64,000 nucleotides of DNA from Saccharopolyspora indica (GTDB lineage: Bacteria > Actinomycetota > Actinomycetes > Mycobacteriales > Pseudonocardiaceae). Each line of letters starts with the position of its first letter. The first letter of the stretch is position 1. Position numbers and translations under genes: made by a program. Below, in pieces: positions 16,775-25,493 of the stretch. The stretch is taken from NCBI RefSeq assembly GCF_027853965.1, contig NZ_JAQGLB010000003.1, forward strand, positions 558,001 through 622,000, given 5' to 3'. The notes beneath the pieces are model-generated. The model was not told where the DNA came from, did not search any database, and was given only the letters and a program-made list of their open reading frames with translations.

Positions 16775-17725
16775 ATGGATCTAGACCGTTTGACATCAGG
16801 ACTTCCACTCGCCTGGCACCACCTCATCATCGACTGGGATCGAAGCTTGCGATCCTCAGGGCGACCTGAAACAACGCGCTACAACTACCTTCTCGCCGCA
16901 GTCCAGCTCGCGAAATTCCTAGATGATCGAGGTTCCGACTACGGATTCGCTGCGGCCAGCCAGGACCCGGTTGAGACGAGACGAGCGCACATAGAGGAGT
17001 TCCAGGCATGGATGATCGAGACCCGGTCAGCATCGACCGCACTGAACAAGCACAAGGCCCTGCAGCAGTTCTTCAAGTGGCTCTCCGAAGATGAAGAGGA
17101 ACTCGACTCTTCGCCGATGCAGCACATCAGGCAGCCAACCAAACCCACGAAACTGATCCCCCTGATCGATAGCCAGGAAACTAAGATGGTGCTCGAAACC
17201 TGCAATCGAAAGACGTTCTCCGGCGTACGCGACGAGGCGATCATTCGAATATATTGCGGCACGGGAGCACGGCTTGCGGAGGTCGCCAACCTGGCCACCG
17301 ATGACATCGATATGACGACAGACTCAGTCGTACTACACGGGAAGGGAGGCAAGATTCGACGCGTTCGATTCGGCCCGAAGACTGCGCGCGCGGTGAGCCG
17401 CTACCTGCGGTTCAGAAGCAAACATCGAGGAGCAGACTTGCCGAACCTCTGGTTGGCGGAACGTGGCGGTGCGCCTCTCCTTGCCAACGGAATCAAGATC
17501 ATGCTCCGAAGGCGAGGCAAACGGGCCGGGATCGCCGGCGTCCACGCCCACCGATGGCGGCACAACTACGCCCACGAATGGAAGCGCGCCGGTGGCGACA
17601 CCGGTGACCTGATGCTGCTACTCGGATGGAGCTCCGATGCGATGGCCCGGCACTACGGCGCCAGCGCAGCAGCGGAGCGCGCCCAGGAGACCCAACTACG
17701 GATGGGAATCGGAGAAGATGTCTAG
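16775..17725 (+). CDS. tyrosine recombinase, paralogue 1
   Basis: 316 residues. N-terminal SAM-like core-binding domain (about 15-110), then a catalytic domain with R166 (TGARLAEV), beta-hairpin lysine near 193, H259-x-x-R262 (HRWRH), W285 (LGWSSDAM) and nucleophile Y294 (RHYG), so it is complete. The ATG was chosen because its paralogue at 18083-19042 aligns from the same MDL-RLT start. The two proteins are roughly 60-65% identical by eye. Family role: site-specific integration or excision through a covalent 3'-phosphotyrosine. The stop overlaps the small following gene. Codon use is visibly richer in A/T than in the chromosomal genes. Confidence 0.88.
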   Translation: MDLDRLTSGLPLAWHHLIIDWDRSLRSSGRPETTRYNYLLAAVQLAKFLDDRGSDYGFAAASQDPVETRRAHIEEFQAWMIETRSASTALNKHKALQQFFKWLSEDEEELDSSPMQHIRQPTKPTKLIPLIDSQETKMVLETCNRKTFSGVRDEAIIRIYCGTGARLAEVANLATDDIDMTTDSVVLHGKGGKIRRVRFGPKTARAVSRYLRFRSKHRGADLPNLWLAERGGAPLLANGIKIMLRRRGKRAGIAGVHAHRWRHNYAHEWKRAGGDTGDLMLLLGWSSDAMARHYGASAAAERAQETQLRMGIGEDV

Positions 17726-18002
17726 CCAGCAGGGGATGACCCCGTCACAACGCAGCCGTCGAGCCCGGGTTGCTGCACACGCGTCCTGGGCCAGGACAAC
17801 TGATCGAACAGCTCGGACGCAACCAGGAACCCGGGCTTTTCTTGCACGTTTCGAGAATCAGGTCGATCCGGATGGAAAGCTCGATCCTAACGAACGAGCG
17901 CGTCGGGCCTTCCACGCACGTATGGCATACATGCTCTCGCTCGCTGAGCGTTCAGCAACAGTACGACGAAGGAAGCTGGGCACGCAGGAAGGCCGGGTTT
18001 GA
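17718..18002 (+). CDS. conserved small protein beside recombinase
   Basis: 94 residues from an ATG 8 bases inside the recombinase gene, with GGAGAAG before it. The pattern RARVAAHASWARTTDR, then FLARFENQVDPDGKLDPNERARRAFHARMAY, is one I associate with short helical proteins of unknown function that are widespread in actinobacteria, often near mobile genes. It is basic and Arg-rich and could bind DNA, for example as a recombination directionality factor, but there is no HTH motif I can point to. Confidence 0.65.
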   Translation: MSSQQGMTPSQRSRRARVAAHASWARTTDRTARTQPGTRAFLARFENQVDPDGKLDPNERARRAFHARMAYMLSLAERSATVRRRKLGTQEGRV

Positions 18003-18031
18003 GCAGAGAGAAGACTCTTCTGTTTAGGTGG

Positions 18032-18065
18032 CGGGGCTGGCGAAGCTAAAGGCACGCCAGCCCCG
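18032..18065. terminator. bidirectional terminator between convergent recombinase genes
   Basis: Perfect 11-base-pair stem CGGGGCTGGCG / CGCCAGCCCCG with a 12-base loop, between two converging transcription units. No long T run follows; this is normal for GC-rich actinomycetes. Confidence 0.65.
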
Positions 18066-18082
18066 TCCTATACCTGCCTAGC

Positions 18083-19042
18083 TCAGACGTTGTCACCGAT
18101 CCCCATGCGCGCCTGAGTCTCCTGCGCGCGCTCAGCTGCTGCGCTGGCACCGTAATGCCGCGGCATCGCGTCGGAGGCCCATCCGAGCAGCAACATCAGG
18201 TCGCCGGTGTCGCCACCCGCGAGCTTCCATTCATGGGCGAAGGTGTGGCGCCACTGGTGCGCATGCAACCCGGTTAGCCCCGCTCGGTTGCCGAGCCGCT
18301 TGAGGCGAATCTTGATTCCGTTCCCGCGAAGAGGCTCTGCTCCCCGATCCGACAGCCACAGCTCGGGCAGGCCAGCTGCTTTGCGCTTCGCCCGTGCTCG
18401 CAGGTAGCGGCTCAGCGCTCTAGCGGTCCGGGCGCCGATGCGCACGCGGCGCATCTTGGCACCCTTGCCGTCGAACGTCACCGACTCAGTCTTCAGATCG
18501 ACATCGTCCACCTTCAGGTTGGCGACCTCCGAGAGCCTCGCGCCGGTGTTGCAGAACAGGCGGATGATCGCCTCGTCGCGCAGACTGAGAAAGTCCTTGC
18601 CCTTGCAGGCCTCCAGCAGTCGCGTAGTCGCCTCGGATTCGATCACCGGGACGAGCTTGGTCGGCGCCTTGGGCAACCGGACACGCTCCATCGGCGAACG
18701 ATCGATCTCCTCCTCATCGAACATCAGCCACTTGAAGAACTGCTGCAGGGCCTTGTGCTTGTTCACCGCAGTAGCTGCCGAGCGAGTCTCGATCATCCAG
18801 GCCTGGAACGCTTCGACATGAGCCTTCGTGACTTCGGCAGGGTCTTCAGAGGCCTCTGCGGCGTCAGGATCAGGTGAGTGCTCCGCGAGGTAGCGGGCCA
18901 GCTGCGCGGCGGCGAGGAGATAGTTGTAGCGAGTGGTCTCCGGACGGTTGGCGGACCGCAGGCTGCGGTCCCAGTCCCGCAGGTAGCCTGCCCAGGTCAC
19001 CGAGAGGCCGTCGGTGAGTCTTTCAAGATCCATCAGGGGCAT
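18083..19042 (-). CDS. int: tyrosine recombinase (integrase) next to tRNA-Pro
   Basis: 319 residues, starting at an ATG preceded by GGAG. Complete catalytic set: Arg in TGARLSEV, HQWRH, W in LGWASDAM and Tyr in RHYG. It begins 116 bases from the 3' end of tRNA-Pro and reads away from it, the usual place for the integrase that uses that tRNA as attachment site. It is a close paralogue of the recombinase at 16775-17725, including the shared C-terminal RMGIG-[ED]-[DN]-V ending, and faces it head to head. GC content is higher than in the paralogue. Confidence 0.92.
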   Translation of the reverse strand: MPLMDLERLTDGLSVTWAGYLRDWDRSLRSANRPETTRYNYLLAAAQLARYLAEHSPDPDAAEASEDPAEVTKAHVEAFQAWMIETRSAATAVNKHKALQQFFKWLMFDEEEIDRSPMERVRLPKAPTKLVPVIESEATTRLLEACKGKDFLSLRDEAIIRLFCNTGARLSEVANLKVDDVDLKTESVTFDGKGAKMRRVRIGARTARALSRYLRARAKRKAAGLPELWLSDRGAEPLRGNGIKIRLKRLGNRAGLTGLHAHQWRHTFAHEWKLAGGDTGDLMLLLGWASDAMPRHYGASAAAERAQETQARMGIGDNV

Positions 19043-19113
19043 TTCGAATCTCCGAAGTCAAGGTGTCGACAAGCGGCGTGCTTGACTCCGAAGAACGAGT
19101 CTTGATCAAAAAG

Positions 19114-19151
19114 AGAGGGTCTCCGCAGGCTTTGACCTGCGAAGACCCTCT
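19114..19151 (-). terminator. intrinsic terminator of tRNA-Pro
   Basis: 16-base stem with a single mismatch (AGAGGGTCTCCGCAGG against CCTGCGAAGACCCTCT, loop CTTTGA). Read on the minus strand it is followed by CTTTTTGATC. It lies just downstream of the tRNA 3' end, between tRNA and integrase. If the att core is inside the tRNA, this terminator came with the element. Confidence 0.8.
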
Positions 19152-19157
19152 ACACCG

Positions 19158-19231
<74 letters not shown>

Positions 19232-19285
19232 ACTCACCTCTTGGGGTGTGCAGATAGCTTACCGCACCTCCGAACGGGCGATCAT

Positions 19286-19972
19286 CTACCCCCCTCGTTC
19301 GGTGTTTTCGCAGGTCCAAGCGTCGACGGTCGCGGTCAGGGCACGGGTCCAGGCCGTCAGCAGCCGCTCCCCTTCCGCCGCGGTCGCTCCGCGCGGGTCG
19401 CCGAGGACTCCGCTGGGCGTCACCGCCGCCAGGCCCTTCTCCCGGAGGGTGGGGAGGATGTCCGGGAGCGGGGTCGTCGTACCCCGTTCCGCGCGGTCGA
19501 GGCGGACCGCCGCCGGGCGCAGGGCCAGCATCACCGATGTTTCGGTGCGGCCCGCGTGGGTGTCGTCGGGTCTGCCCGGTGGTGACCAGGCGCGGACTCG
19601 ACGGCCTTCCGCGCGCAGGGTTCGCAGTGCTCGACCGAGTGGTTCGGCGTTGCCTCCGTGGGCCGAGACCAGGAGCACTCCGGCGTACGCGTCGGCTGAG
19701 CGGACCAGTTCGAGGACGAGCAGTTCCACCGCTCGCTGGCCGATCGACAGGGTTCCCGGGAAGTCCGCGTGCTCGCCGCTGGAGCCGTAGGCCACCGGTG
19801 GGCCTACCAGGACCGGGCGCTGCTCGGCCAGGCGTTCGCACAGCGCCACCGCGATCTCGGTGTCGACGGTGAAGGGCAGGTGGGGGCCGTGCTGCTCGGT
19901 CGCTCCCAGCGGCACCGCCAGCAGGGCCGGTTCGGTGAGGTCGGGCCAGGTCAGATCCGCCAGGTCCGTCAT
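19286..19972 (-). CDS. mftE: MftE, mycofactocin precursor peptidase (creatininase family)
   Basis: 228 residues. Creatininase-type metal ligands: PLGATEQHGPHLP (about 22-34) with Glu and His, DTEIA (38-42), SSGEHADFPGT and the SAHGGNAE motif (about 105-112). MftE removes the C-terminal Val-Tyr part from the MftC-modified MftA peptide and releases AHDP. The ATG overlaps the mftF stop (ATGA). It is the last gene of the locus, 55 bases from the tRNA, so the ICE insertion did not disrupt it. Confidence 0.92.
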   Translation of the reverse strand: MTDLADLTWPDLTEPALLAVPLGATEQHGPHLPFTVDTEIAVALCERLAEQRPVLVGPPVAYGSSGEHADFPGTLSIGQRAVELLVLELVRSADAYAGVLLVSAHGGNAEPLGRALRTLRAEGRRVRAWSPPGRPDDTHAGRTETSVMLALRPAAVRLDRAERGTTTPLPDILPTLREKGLAAVTPSGVLGDPRGATAAEGERLLTAWTRALTATVDAWTCENTERGG

Positions 19973-21306
19973 GACCGCTCCGTCGGGACGCTGCTGCGGC
20001 CGCCGACGTCGGACAGGACCGGCAGCAGCGGTGTTGCGGTGCGGGTTCGGAGCGCGCCGCAGAGCACTCCGCAGCCGTAGGCCGTGTCGTCGGCGAGGCG
20101 GGCCAGAGTCCAGCGGGCCGGGTCCAGCGGTGGGCGCTCGCGGGTCCAGTCCAGCAGGTGTCGCAGTGCCACCGCCGTCAGGATGCGGCGGCCGCTGCGG
20201 CTCGACCCGAGCAGGGGGATCGCGAGCGGTGCCCAGGGCCTGCCGATGGCGTCGGCCAGGTAGCGGCCCGCGCCGAGCGTCCCGAGAGCCGTCAGGCGCA
20301 GCGATTCCTCCACCGGCACTCCGGTCTTGCCCAGCTTGCGGGCCAGGAGAGCCGCGGCGCCGGCGGTGACGGCCAGTGCCGGGCCGATTCGGCGGGTGCT
20401 GAGCAAAGCCCAGGCGGCGGCACTCCACAGCGACGTCCGGACCGGGGCGACCGCAGTGCCGTGGCGGGTGGCGAGCGGGCCAGCCGATGTTCCGTAGCTG
20501 AAGCGCTGGCGGAGCAGGGCTGTCCAGGTTCGGCGCGGTCGGTGGTGCACGGTGGATGCCGGTTCGTAGCGGACCTGGTGGTGCTGGGCCAGGCGCCAGA
20601 TCAGGTCGACGTCTTCGCCGAAGCGCAGCTCCTCGTCGAATCCGCCCGCTTCGCGGAGCACCTCAGCGCGGACCACCAGGGCCGCCGTGGGCACGTAGCT
20701 GATCCGGCTTCCCGGTTGCACCAGGCCTGGCTGGTCACCGAGGTCCAGCGGAGATCTCGCGGTCTCGTAGCGGTCGAGCGCACTGCTGCCGGGGATGCTG
20801 CGGACGCGGGGCGCCACCGCCGCCACGTCGGGGTCCTCGAAGTGGCGGAGCAGCGGTTCGAGCCAGCCGGGTTCTGCCTCGACGTCGGCGTCCAGGAAGG
20901 CCACCAGCGGTGTGGTGACCAGCCGCAGGCCCGAGTTCCGGGCCGCCGCCGGACCGCGCGGCACCTCGTGCCGGACCGATGCGCCCGGTATCGGGTGCCT
21001 CGATCCGTCGTCCACGACGATCGACGAGTCCGGTGCTCGGTGGTGGTCGTCGCGCACTGGAAGAACCACGGTCACGTCTTCGGACCGGAACCGGGACCGC
21101 TTGTAGCCGGGGTGCGCCATGCCTGCGCCGACCAGGCGTTTCGCGAGCGCTGCGCCCGTGGTCACCGGTTCGCCCGCGAACCACTGGCCGACCAGGCGCG
21201 CTCCCGCCGCGCTCAGCCGCAGCACGCGGAACGGTGAGCCGCCCGCCAGGGTTCGGCCGCCGGCGAAGCGGCGGAGACCGGGATCGGGCACCAGCCGGAG
21301 GGTCAT
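19969..21306 (-). CDS. mftF: MftF, mycofactocin glycosyltransferase
   Basis: 445 residues. Family 2 glycosyltransferase: VTVVLPVRD start of the Rossmann-like domain (about 77), the acidic AFLDADVEAEPGW motif (about 134-146) that binds the metal-sugar nucleotide, and an FGEDVDLIWRL segment (about 228-238) matching the ED base motif. An N-terminal extension of about 75 residues and hydrophobic helices near 300-330 complete the usual MftF length. MftF adds beta-1,4-linked glucose units to the cofactor. Overlaps mftE and the SDR gene by 4 bases each. Confidence 0.9.
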   Translation of the reverse strand: MTLRLVPDPGLRRFAGGRTLAGGSPFRVLRLSAAGARLVGQWFAGEPVTTGAALAKRLVGAGMAHPGYKRSRFRSEDVTVVLPVRDDHHRAPDSSIVVDDGSRHPIPGASVRHEVPRGPAAARNSGLRLVTTPLVAFLDADVEAEPGWLEPLLRHFEDPDVAAVAPRVRSIPGSSALDRYETARSPLDLGDQPGLVQPGSRISYVPTAALVVRAEVLREAGGFDEELRFGEDVDLIWRLAQHHQVRYEPASTVHHRPRRTWTALLRQRFSYGTSAGPLATRHGTAVAPVRTSLWSAAAWALLSTRRIGPALAVTAGAAALLARKLGKTGVPVEESLRLTALGTLGAGRYLADAIGRPWAPLAIPLLGSSRSGRRILTAVALRHLLDWTRERPPLDPARWTLARLADDTAYGCGVLCGALRTRTATPLLPVLSDVGGRSSVPTERS

Positions 21307-22085
21307 GCGGTGAAACCTCCGTCGGCGTGCACCACGGTTCCGGTGATCGCCGAGGACTGCTCACCGCACAGCCAGCACACCGCCGCTGCGACCTCCTCGG
21401 GTTCCAGGATCCGCTCGACGAGCTGGTGCCGGCTGAACTCCTCGACGTCGGGCAGGTCGTAGTAGGCCGCGGTGGCGGTGAGCATGTCGGTGCGGGTCGA
21501 GCCGGGCGAGACCGCGGTGGCGGCGATCCCGGTGCCGCGCAGGTCGGTGGCCAGGCCTCTGATCAGGCCGACCACGGCGTGCTTGGCGGCGTTGTACCCG
21601 GCGAGGTGGTACAGCCCGCGGTGCGCGGCCGACGAGGCCAGCGCGACGAAGCGTCCGGAGCGAGGTTCGGGTTGTTGCAGCATCTTCGGCACGGCGGCGC
21701 GGGCCAGGTTCGCCACGCCGCGGACACCGACGTCGAACAACGCGTTCCACTGGTCGTCGGTGGTCTCCCAGAGCGGTTCGCCACCTGCCATGACCGCGGC
21801 CGCTGCGACTGCCGCGTCGACTCCGCCGAACTCGGTCTCGGCCACTTCGACGGCGCGCCGGACGGCCGCGTCGTCCCGGACGTCGGCGACCACGTCGCGG
21901 ACCGAATCCGGCCACCGCTCGGCCAGTTCTCGCAGCTGTGCGCGGGTACCGAGCGGATACGAGGCGCCGGGGAGCTCGGCGCAGATGTCGACGGCGACCA
22001 CGCGCCAGCCCTCGGTGGCCAGCTGCCGGACCACAGCGGCTCCGATCCCGCGCGCCGCACCGGTGACGATCGCGACCCGGTTCAT
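21303..22085 (-). CDS. mycofactocin-associated SDR oxidoreductase
   Basis: 260 residues. NAD-binding TGAARGIGAA (8-17), then an insertion after the second strand (VDICAELPGASYPLGTRAQL) of the kind seen in mycofactocin-dependent SDRs, where it is thought to lock in a non-exchangeable nicotinamide. Active site: SSAAHRGLYHLAGYNAAK with the Y-x3-K pair. Such enzymes oxidise alcohols and hand the electrons to mycofactocin rather than to free NAD. Located within the mft operon, overlapping mftF by 4 bases, so it is a likely dedicated client. Confidence 0.85.
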   Translation of the reverse strand: MNRVAIVTGAARGIGAAVVRQLATEGWRVVAVDICAELPGASYPLGTRAQLRELAERWPDSVRDVVADVRDDAAVRRAVEVAETEFGGVDAAVAAAAVMAGGEPLWETTDDQWNALFDVGVRGVANLARAAVPKMLQQPEPRSGRFVALASSAAHRGLYHLAGYNAAKHAVVGLIRGLATDLRGTGIAATAVSPGSTRTDMLTATAAYYDLPDVEEFSRHQLVERILEPEEVAAAVCWLCGEQSSAITGTVVHADGGFTA

Positions 22086-22135
22086 GACCTACCCGCCTCT
22101 CCGCGACGCACACCGGCGGTCGCGTTGCTGCTCAT
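22082..22135 (-). other. possible 17-codon coupling ORF between etfB and the SDR gene
   Basis: The ATG overlaps the etfB stop (ATGA) and its TGA overlaps the SDR start (ATGA), so a ribosome could pass from etfB to the SDR without releasing. The predicted peptide is MSSNATAGVRRGEAGRS. No coding potential can be judged at this length; it may be chance in a tightly packed operon. Confidence 0.2.
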
Positions 22136-22971
22136 GACTGCTCCGCTTCGAGGTAGCCGTGGCGGTGCAGGTACTCCAGGAGGGCGTCGACAGCCTCCGG
22201 TGCTGAAAGCGGGCCGATGATCGTCGGCGGGGTGCGCTCGACGAGCGCGCCGGTCAGCTCCAGGATTCGGCGGTGCGCGGTCGATGCGGTCGGCGGCGGG
22301 AGTTCTCGCGGGCGTGGGCGGCGCGGGCGGGCGGAAGCCCTCGGTCCCGGACGCGTTTCGAACGGCACCGAGTGGATCGGAGCGCGTTGAGCGGCCAGCA
22401 CGGCGGGCAAGCTCGCCCGCCGCAGGCGGGTGCCGCCTTCCACGGAGACGACTGCGGGGGTCGGCAGGCGTAGAACCTCGCGGCGGCCGCCGTCCAAGCG
22501 CCGGTGGGCGAGGATCGTGCGGCCCTCGGTCTCGAGCTTGACGACGCCGAGCGCCTGCGCGGCGCCTAGGCGTGCGGCGATGAACGCCGGAGTCGTGCCG
22601 GTTGCGCCGTCTGACGATCTGTCGCCGCACAGCACCAGATCGGGGGTTGTGCTCAGCGCGGTGGTGATCGCCCGAGCGGTTTCAGCGCCGTTGGAGGCCA
22701 GCCAGTGGGCGTCGGGTGCGGTGTCGCGCTCCACTCGGATCGCCTCGTGCGCTCCAGCCGCCAACGCCGTTCGCAGCACCTCGTCCGCCTCCGGCGGCCC
22801 AACCGTCACTGCCACCACGCGCGCGTCCAGTTCGTCAGCGAGCCTGAGCGCGTGCTCCAGCGCAGCGAGCTCGGCGGCGTTTGCACCTCGGTGATCGGTG
22901 GCGAGGGCTCCGGTCAGCGGGTCGACCTCGATCCGCTGCCACGACCAGCTCAGCGCTGCGACGATCTGCAT
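22132..22971 (-). CDS. etfB: electron transfer flavoprotein beta subunit (FixA-like)
   Basis: 279 residues. ETF-beta pattern: EVDPLTGA near the start, ALEHALRLADELDARVVAVTVGP (about 36-58), VLCGDRSSDGATGTTPAFIAARLGA (about 112-136, nucleotide binding). A divergent, Pro/Arg-rich C-terminal third differs from housekeeping EtfB. It should form a heterodimer with the alpha subunit at 24555-25493 and carry electrons to the FixC-like quinone oxidoreductase. Lying inside the mft locus, it belongs to the mycofactocin-associated ETF branch. Confidence 0.85.
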   Translation of the reverse strand: MQIVAALSWSWQRIEVDPLTGALATDHRGANAAELAALEHALRLADELDARVVAVTVGPPEADEVLRTALAAGAHEAIRVERDTAPDAHWLASNGAETARAITTALSTTPDLVLCGDRSSDGATGTTPAFIAARLGAAQALGVVKLETEGRTILAHRRLDGGRREVLRLPTPAVVSVEGGTRLRRASLPAVLAAQRAPIHSVPFETRPGPRASARPRRPRPRELPPPTASTAHRRILELTGALVERTPPTIIGPLSAPEAVDALLEYLHRHGYLEAEQS

Positions 22972-22972
22972 G

Positions 22973-23260
22973 TCAGCCCTTCCGGAACACGACGCCGTGC
23001 CCGCCGTCGGGGTAGGTCCAGGTGATGGCGCCCGCCGAGTTGCAGAGCTGGTAGCAGGTGCCGCACTCGAAGCACTGCTCGTAGTTGAACAGGATTCCGC
23101 CGTCGTCGGTGGGCACGAACAGCTTCGCCGGGCACGCCGGCACGCACGCCCTGGTGGTGCAGGAGCGGCAGATCTCGGTGTCGACCGTGATGTGCGGGCG
23201 GTCGCCTACGTCGAACTCGACCGTGGACATCCGGTCCGCGAAGGACATCTCGTGGTGCAT
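22973..23260 (-). CDS. fixX: FixX-like ferredoxin
   Basis: 95 residues from an ATG preceded by GAGGAG. Cysteines in CRSCTTRACVPACP (about 31-44) and CFECGTCYQLCN (about 63-74). The second set resembles the single [4Fe-4S] site of FixX; the extra cysteines in the first suggest a 2[4Fe-4S] form. In Fix systems FixX is the iron-sulfur partner of FixC, together equivalent to one ETF:quinone oxidoreductase. It lies directly between fixC and etfB, one base before the latter. Confidence 0.85.
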   Translation of the reverse strand: MHHEMSFADRMSTVEFDVGDRPHITVDTEICRSCTTRACVPACPAKLFVPTDDGGILFNYEQCFECGTCYQLCNSAGAITWTYPDGGHGVVFRKG

Positions 23261-23269
23261 GTTCGCTCC

Positions 23270-24562
23270 TCACCCGAAGGTCCGGAATCCCGCCCAAGCG
23301 TCCGCGGCGAGTTCGCGCAGGCGAATGCCGTGCCGGGCGGCCGTGCGGCGGAACAGCTTGCGCAGACCCGGTTTCGGCTCCGGGTTGCGGACGGTGAAGA
23401 CCTCCTGGGCCAGGTCGCAGAGCAGCTTCGGGTACTGGCGCTGAACCCGCTCGGAGAGCACGAGGCCCGGTGCGCGCTGCAGGTTCTTGTGGTCGGTGAG
23501 CACGAAGCCGTCCTGCAGCCGCTTGCGGTAGCCGGTCAGGTCCCGGCTCCCGGCAGCGATCGCTTCAGCTGCCGCGCGACCCGCCGCCAGCCCGGAACCG
23601 ATGGCGAAGTTGACGCCCTCCAACCAGATTCCGGCAGCCAGGCACATCGCCGCTGCGTCGCCCGCCACGAGCATGCCATCGGTGCTCAGCGGCGGCATGC
23701 TGCGGTAGCCGCCTTCGGGGATCAGGTGCGCCGAGTACTCCTTGAGCTCGGCGCCGCGCAGGTAAGGGGCGATCCCGGGGTGGGCTTTGAAGTCGGCGAG
23801 CACGTCTTCGGGGCGGCGGCCCGATTCGGCCAGCCCGGTCAGCGACAGCACGACGCCGATGCTGATCGTCTCCTTGTTGGTGTAGACGAACCCGCCACCT
23901 GGGATGTCCCCGGTGCAGCCGAGGACTTCGAGGTCCGCGCCTTCGTCGCCGCGCAGGCCGAACCGCTCCTCGATGCTCTTCCGCGGCAGCGCGAGGGTCT
24001 CCTTGACACCGAGGGTGTGGTGCGCGGCGTCGGTCGTGGGCAGCAGCCCGGCTTGCTTGGCGAGGAACGAGTTGACGCCGTCGCAGGCGATGACCACCTC
24101 GGCGCGGAGGTCGCCGTCCGGGCGGTCGGTGCGCACACCGACCACGCGCCCGCCGTCGCGCAGCAGCTCGGTGGCCACGGTCGAGGTCACCAACTGCGCT
24201 CCGGCCTCCACCGCCTTGCCCGCGAGCCAGGAGTCGAAGTCGGCGCGGTGGGTGGTCATGCCGTTGTGGGGAGCGCTCGCCCAGTCCTGGGTGCGGAAGT
24301 CGATGGTCAGCGCCTGGGTGCCGGTCAGGACCATCGTGCTGCGGCGGGTGACCCAGCGCTGCACCGGCACCTCTTCCCACCAGTTCGGCAGGACCTCGTC
24401 GAGGACCCGCCCGTAGACGACTCCGCCGTAGACGTTCTTGGCGCCGGGGAACGGGCCGCGTTCCAGCAGGACGACGCTGCGACCGGCGCGGGCCAGCTCC
24501 AGCGCGGCCGCCGAGCCGGCGGGGCCCGCGCCGACCACCACCGCGTCCACCCGCTCACTCAT
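23270..24562 (-). CDS. fixC: FixC-like ETF:quinone oxidoreductase flavoprotein
   Basis: 430 residues. FAD-binding VVVGAGPAGSAAALELARAG at the N-terminus (about 8-27), the ATG-like ACDGVNS motif (about 160-165), the second FAD site MLVAGDAAAMCL (about 290-301) followed by the GIWLEGVNFAIGSG membrane-associated segment. It should take electrons from the ETF pair and, with FixX, reduce the quinone pool. Overlaps etfA by 8 bases. Co-location with mycofactocin genes gives the cofactor a route to the respiratory chain. Confidence 0.88.
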   Translation of the reverse strand: MSERVDAVVVGAGPAGSAAALELARAGRSVVLLERGPFPGAKNVYGGVVYGRVLDEVLPNWWEEVPVQRWVTRRSTMVLTGTQALTIDFRTQDWASAPHNGMTTHRADFDSWLAGKAVEAGAQLVTSTVATELLRDGGRVVGVRTDRPDGDLRAEVVIACDGVNSFLAKQAGLLPTTDAAHHTLGVKETLALPRKSIEERFGLRGDEGADLEVLGCTGDIPGGGFVYTNKETISIGVVLSLTGLAESGRRPEDVLADFKAHPGIAPYLRGAELKEYSAHLIPEGGYRSMPPLSTDGMLVAGDAAAMCLAAGIWLEGVNFAIGSGLAAGRAAAEAIAAGSRDLTGYRKRLQDGFVLTDHKNLQRAPGLVLSERVQRQYPKLLCDLAQEVFTVRNPEPKPGLRKLFRRTAARHGIRLRELAADAWAGFRTFG

Positions 24563-25493
24563 CGGCTGCTCCGTTCAGTCGGCGGGCGAGTTCGCGCAGG
24601 ACCTCGGGCGCGTCGGCGACGATGCCGAGGTCGGCCATCGCCGTCATCGGGCAGGAAGGATCGGTGTTCACGCTGATCACGTGCTCAGGCCTGCCGAGCC
24701 CGCCGACGTGCTGTGCCGCGCCCGAGATGCCGAGCGCGATGTACAGGGCCGGGTCGACGACCACTCCGGTGGTGCCGATCTGGCGGTCGTGTCCTGCCCA
24801 CCCGGCATCGGTGACGACCCTGGTCGCACCGGCCGACGCGCCGAGCGCGGCGGCGACTCCGGTGAGCGTGCGCATCACCGCGGCGCCGTCCTCGCCTGCC
24901 CGGACCAGGCCGGCGCCAGCGCCGAGGATCCGCTCGGCTTCGGTGAGTTCGACGGTTTCCGGGTCCGGGTCGAGGACCTGCACGGTCTCGGCGTCCCGGA
25001 CGTCCTCGGGCAGCGCCACCGGCAGCTCCACCGGTTCGGGGATCGGCACCGGCTCGGGCACGCCGCGTGCGTTCGGTTGGAGCGTCACCACGACCGGGCC
25101 GTTGAGCTCGACCTCCACGGCCAGCCGGTCATCCGCCCGGGACAGCTCGACGTGCGTGGCGGTGCACCGGGCAGCACCGGCGAACAGCTGCCTGTCCGCG
25201 CGAAAAGCCAGTCTCGCGGCGAGATCGCGACCGTCGGGCGATGCTGGAAGCAGCACCACCGGGACACTGCGCAGCACCGGTGCGAGTGCTGCGGCCAACG
25301 CGCCGAACGCGACTCGCGGGACCTCGCTCGTCCAGACCCTCCGCGCAGCGGTCAGTCCGAGGGCAGCCGCCCGGGTGCCCGTCCCGACCAGCAGGACCGC
25401 TCCCCCGGATTCGGCGACCGCTTCGTCGGCGCCGCTGGGCAGCACCGCGTCGCGCACGACCACGACGGCCAGCACATCGGGAAGCCCGGTCAC
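24555..25493 (-). CDS. etfA: electron transfer flavoprotein alpha subunit (FixB-like)
   Basis: 312 residues from a GTG overlapping the stop of the upstream oxidoreductase (GTGA). The N-terminal domain is divergent. The C-terminal FAD domain carries LTEAERILGAGAGL, VVTDAGWAGHDRQIGTTGVVVDPALYIALGISGAAQHVGGL and VISVNTDPSCPMTAMADLGI, the conserved ETF-alpha pattern. Pairs with etfB at 22132-22971. The order alpha, FixC, FixX, beta is unusual because the two ETF subunits are split by the quinone oxidoreductase genes. Confidence 0.88.
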   Translation of the reverse strand: MTGLPDVLAVVVVRDAVLPSGADEAVAESGGAVLLVGTGTRAAALGLTAARRVWTSEVPRVAFGALAAALAPVLRSVPVVLLPASPDGRDLAARLAFRADRQLFAGAARCTATHVELSRADDRLAVEVELNGPVVVTLQPNARGVPEPVPIPEPVELPVALPEDVRDAETVQVLDPDPETVELTEAERILGAGAGLVRAGEDGAAVMRTLTGVAAALGASAGATRVVTDAGWAGHDRQIGTTGVVVDPALYIALGISGAAQHVGGLGRPEHVISVNTDPSCPMTAMADLGIVADAPEVLRELARRLNGAADE

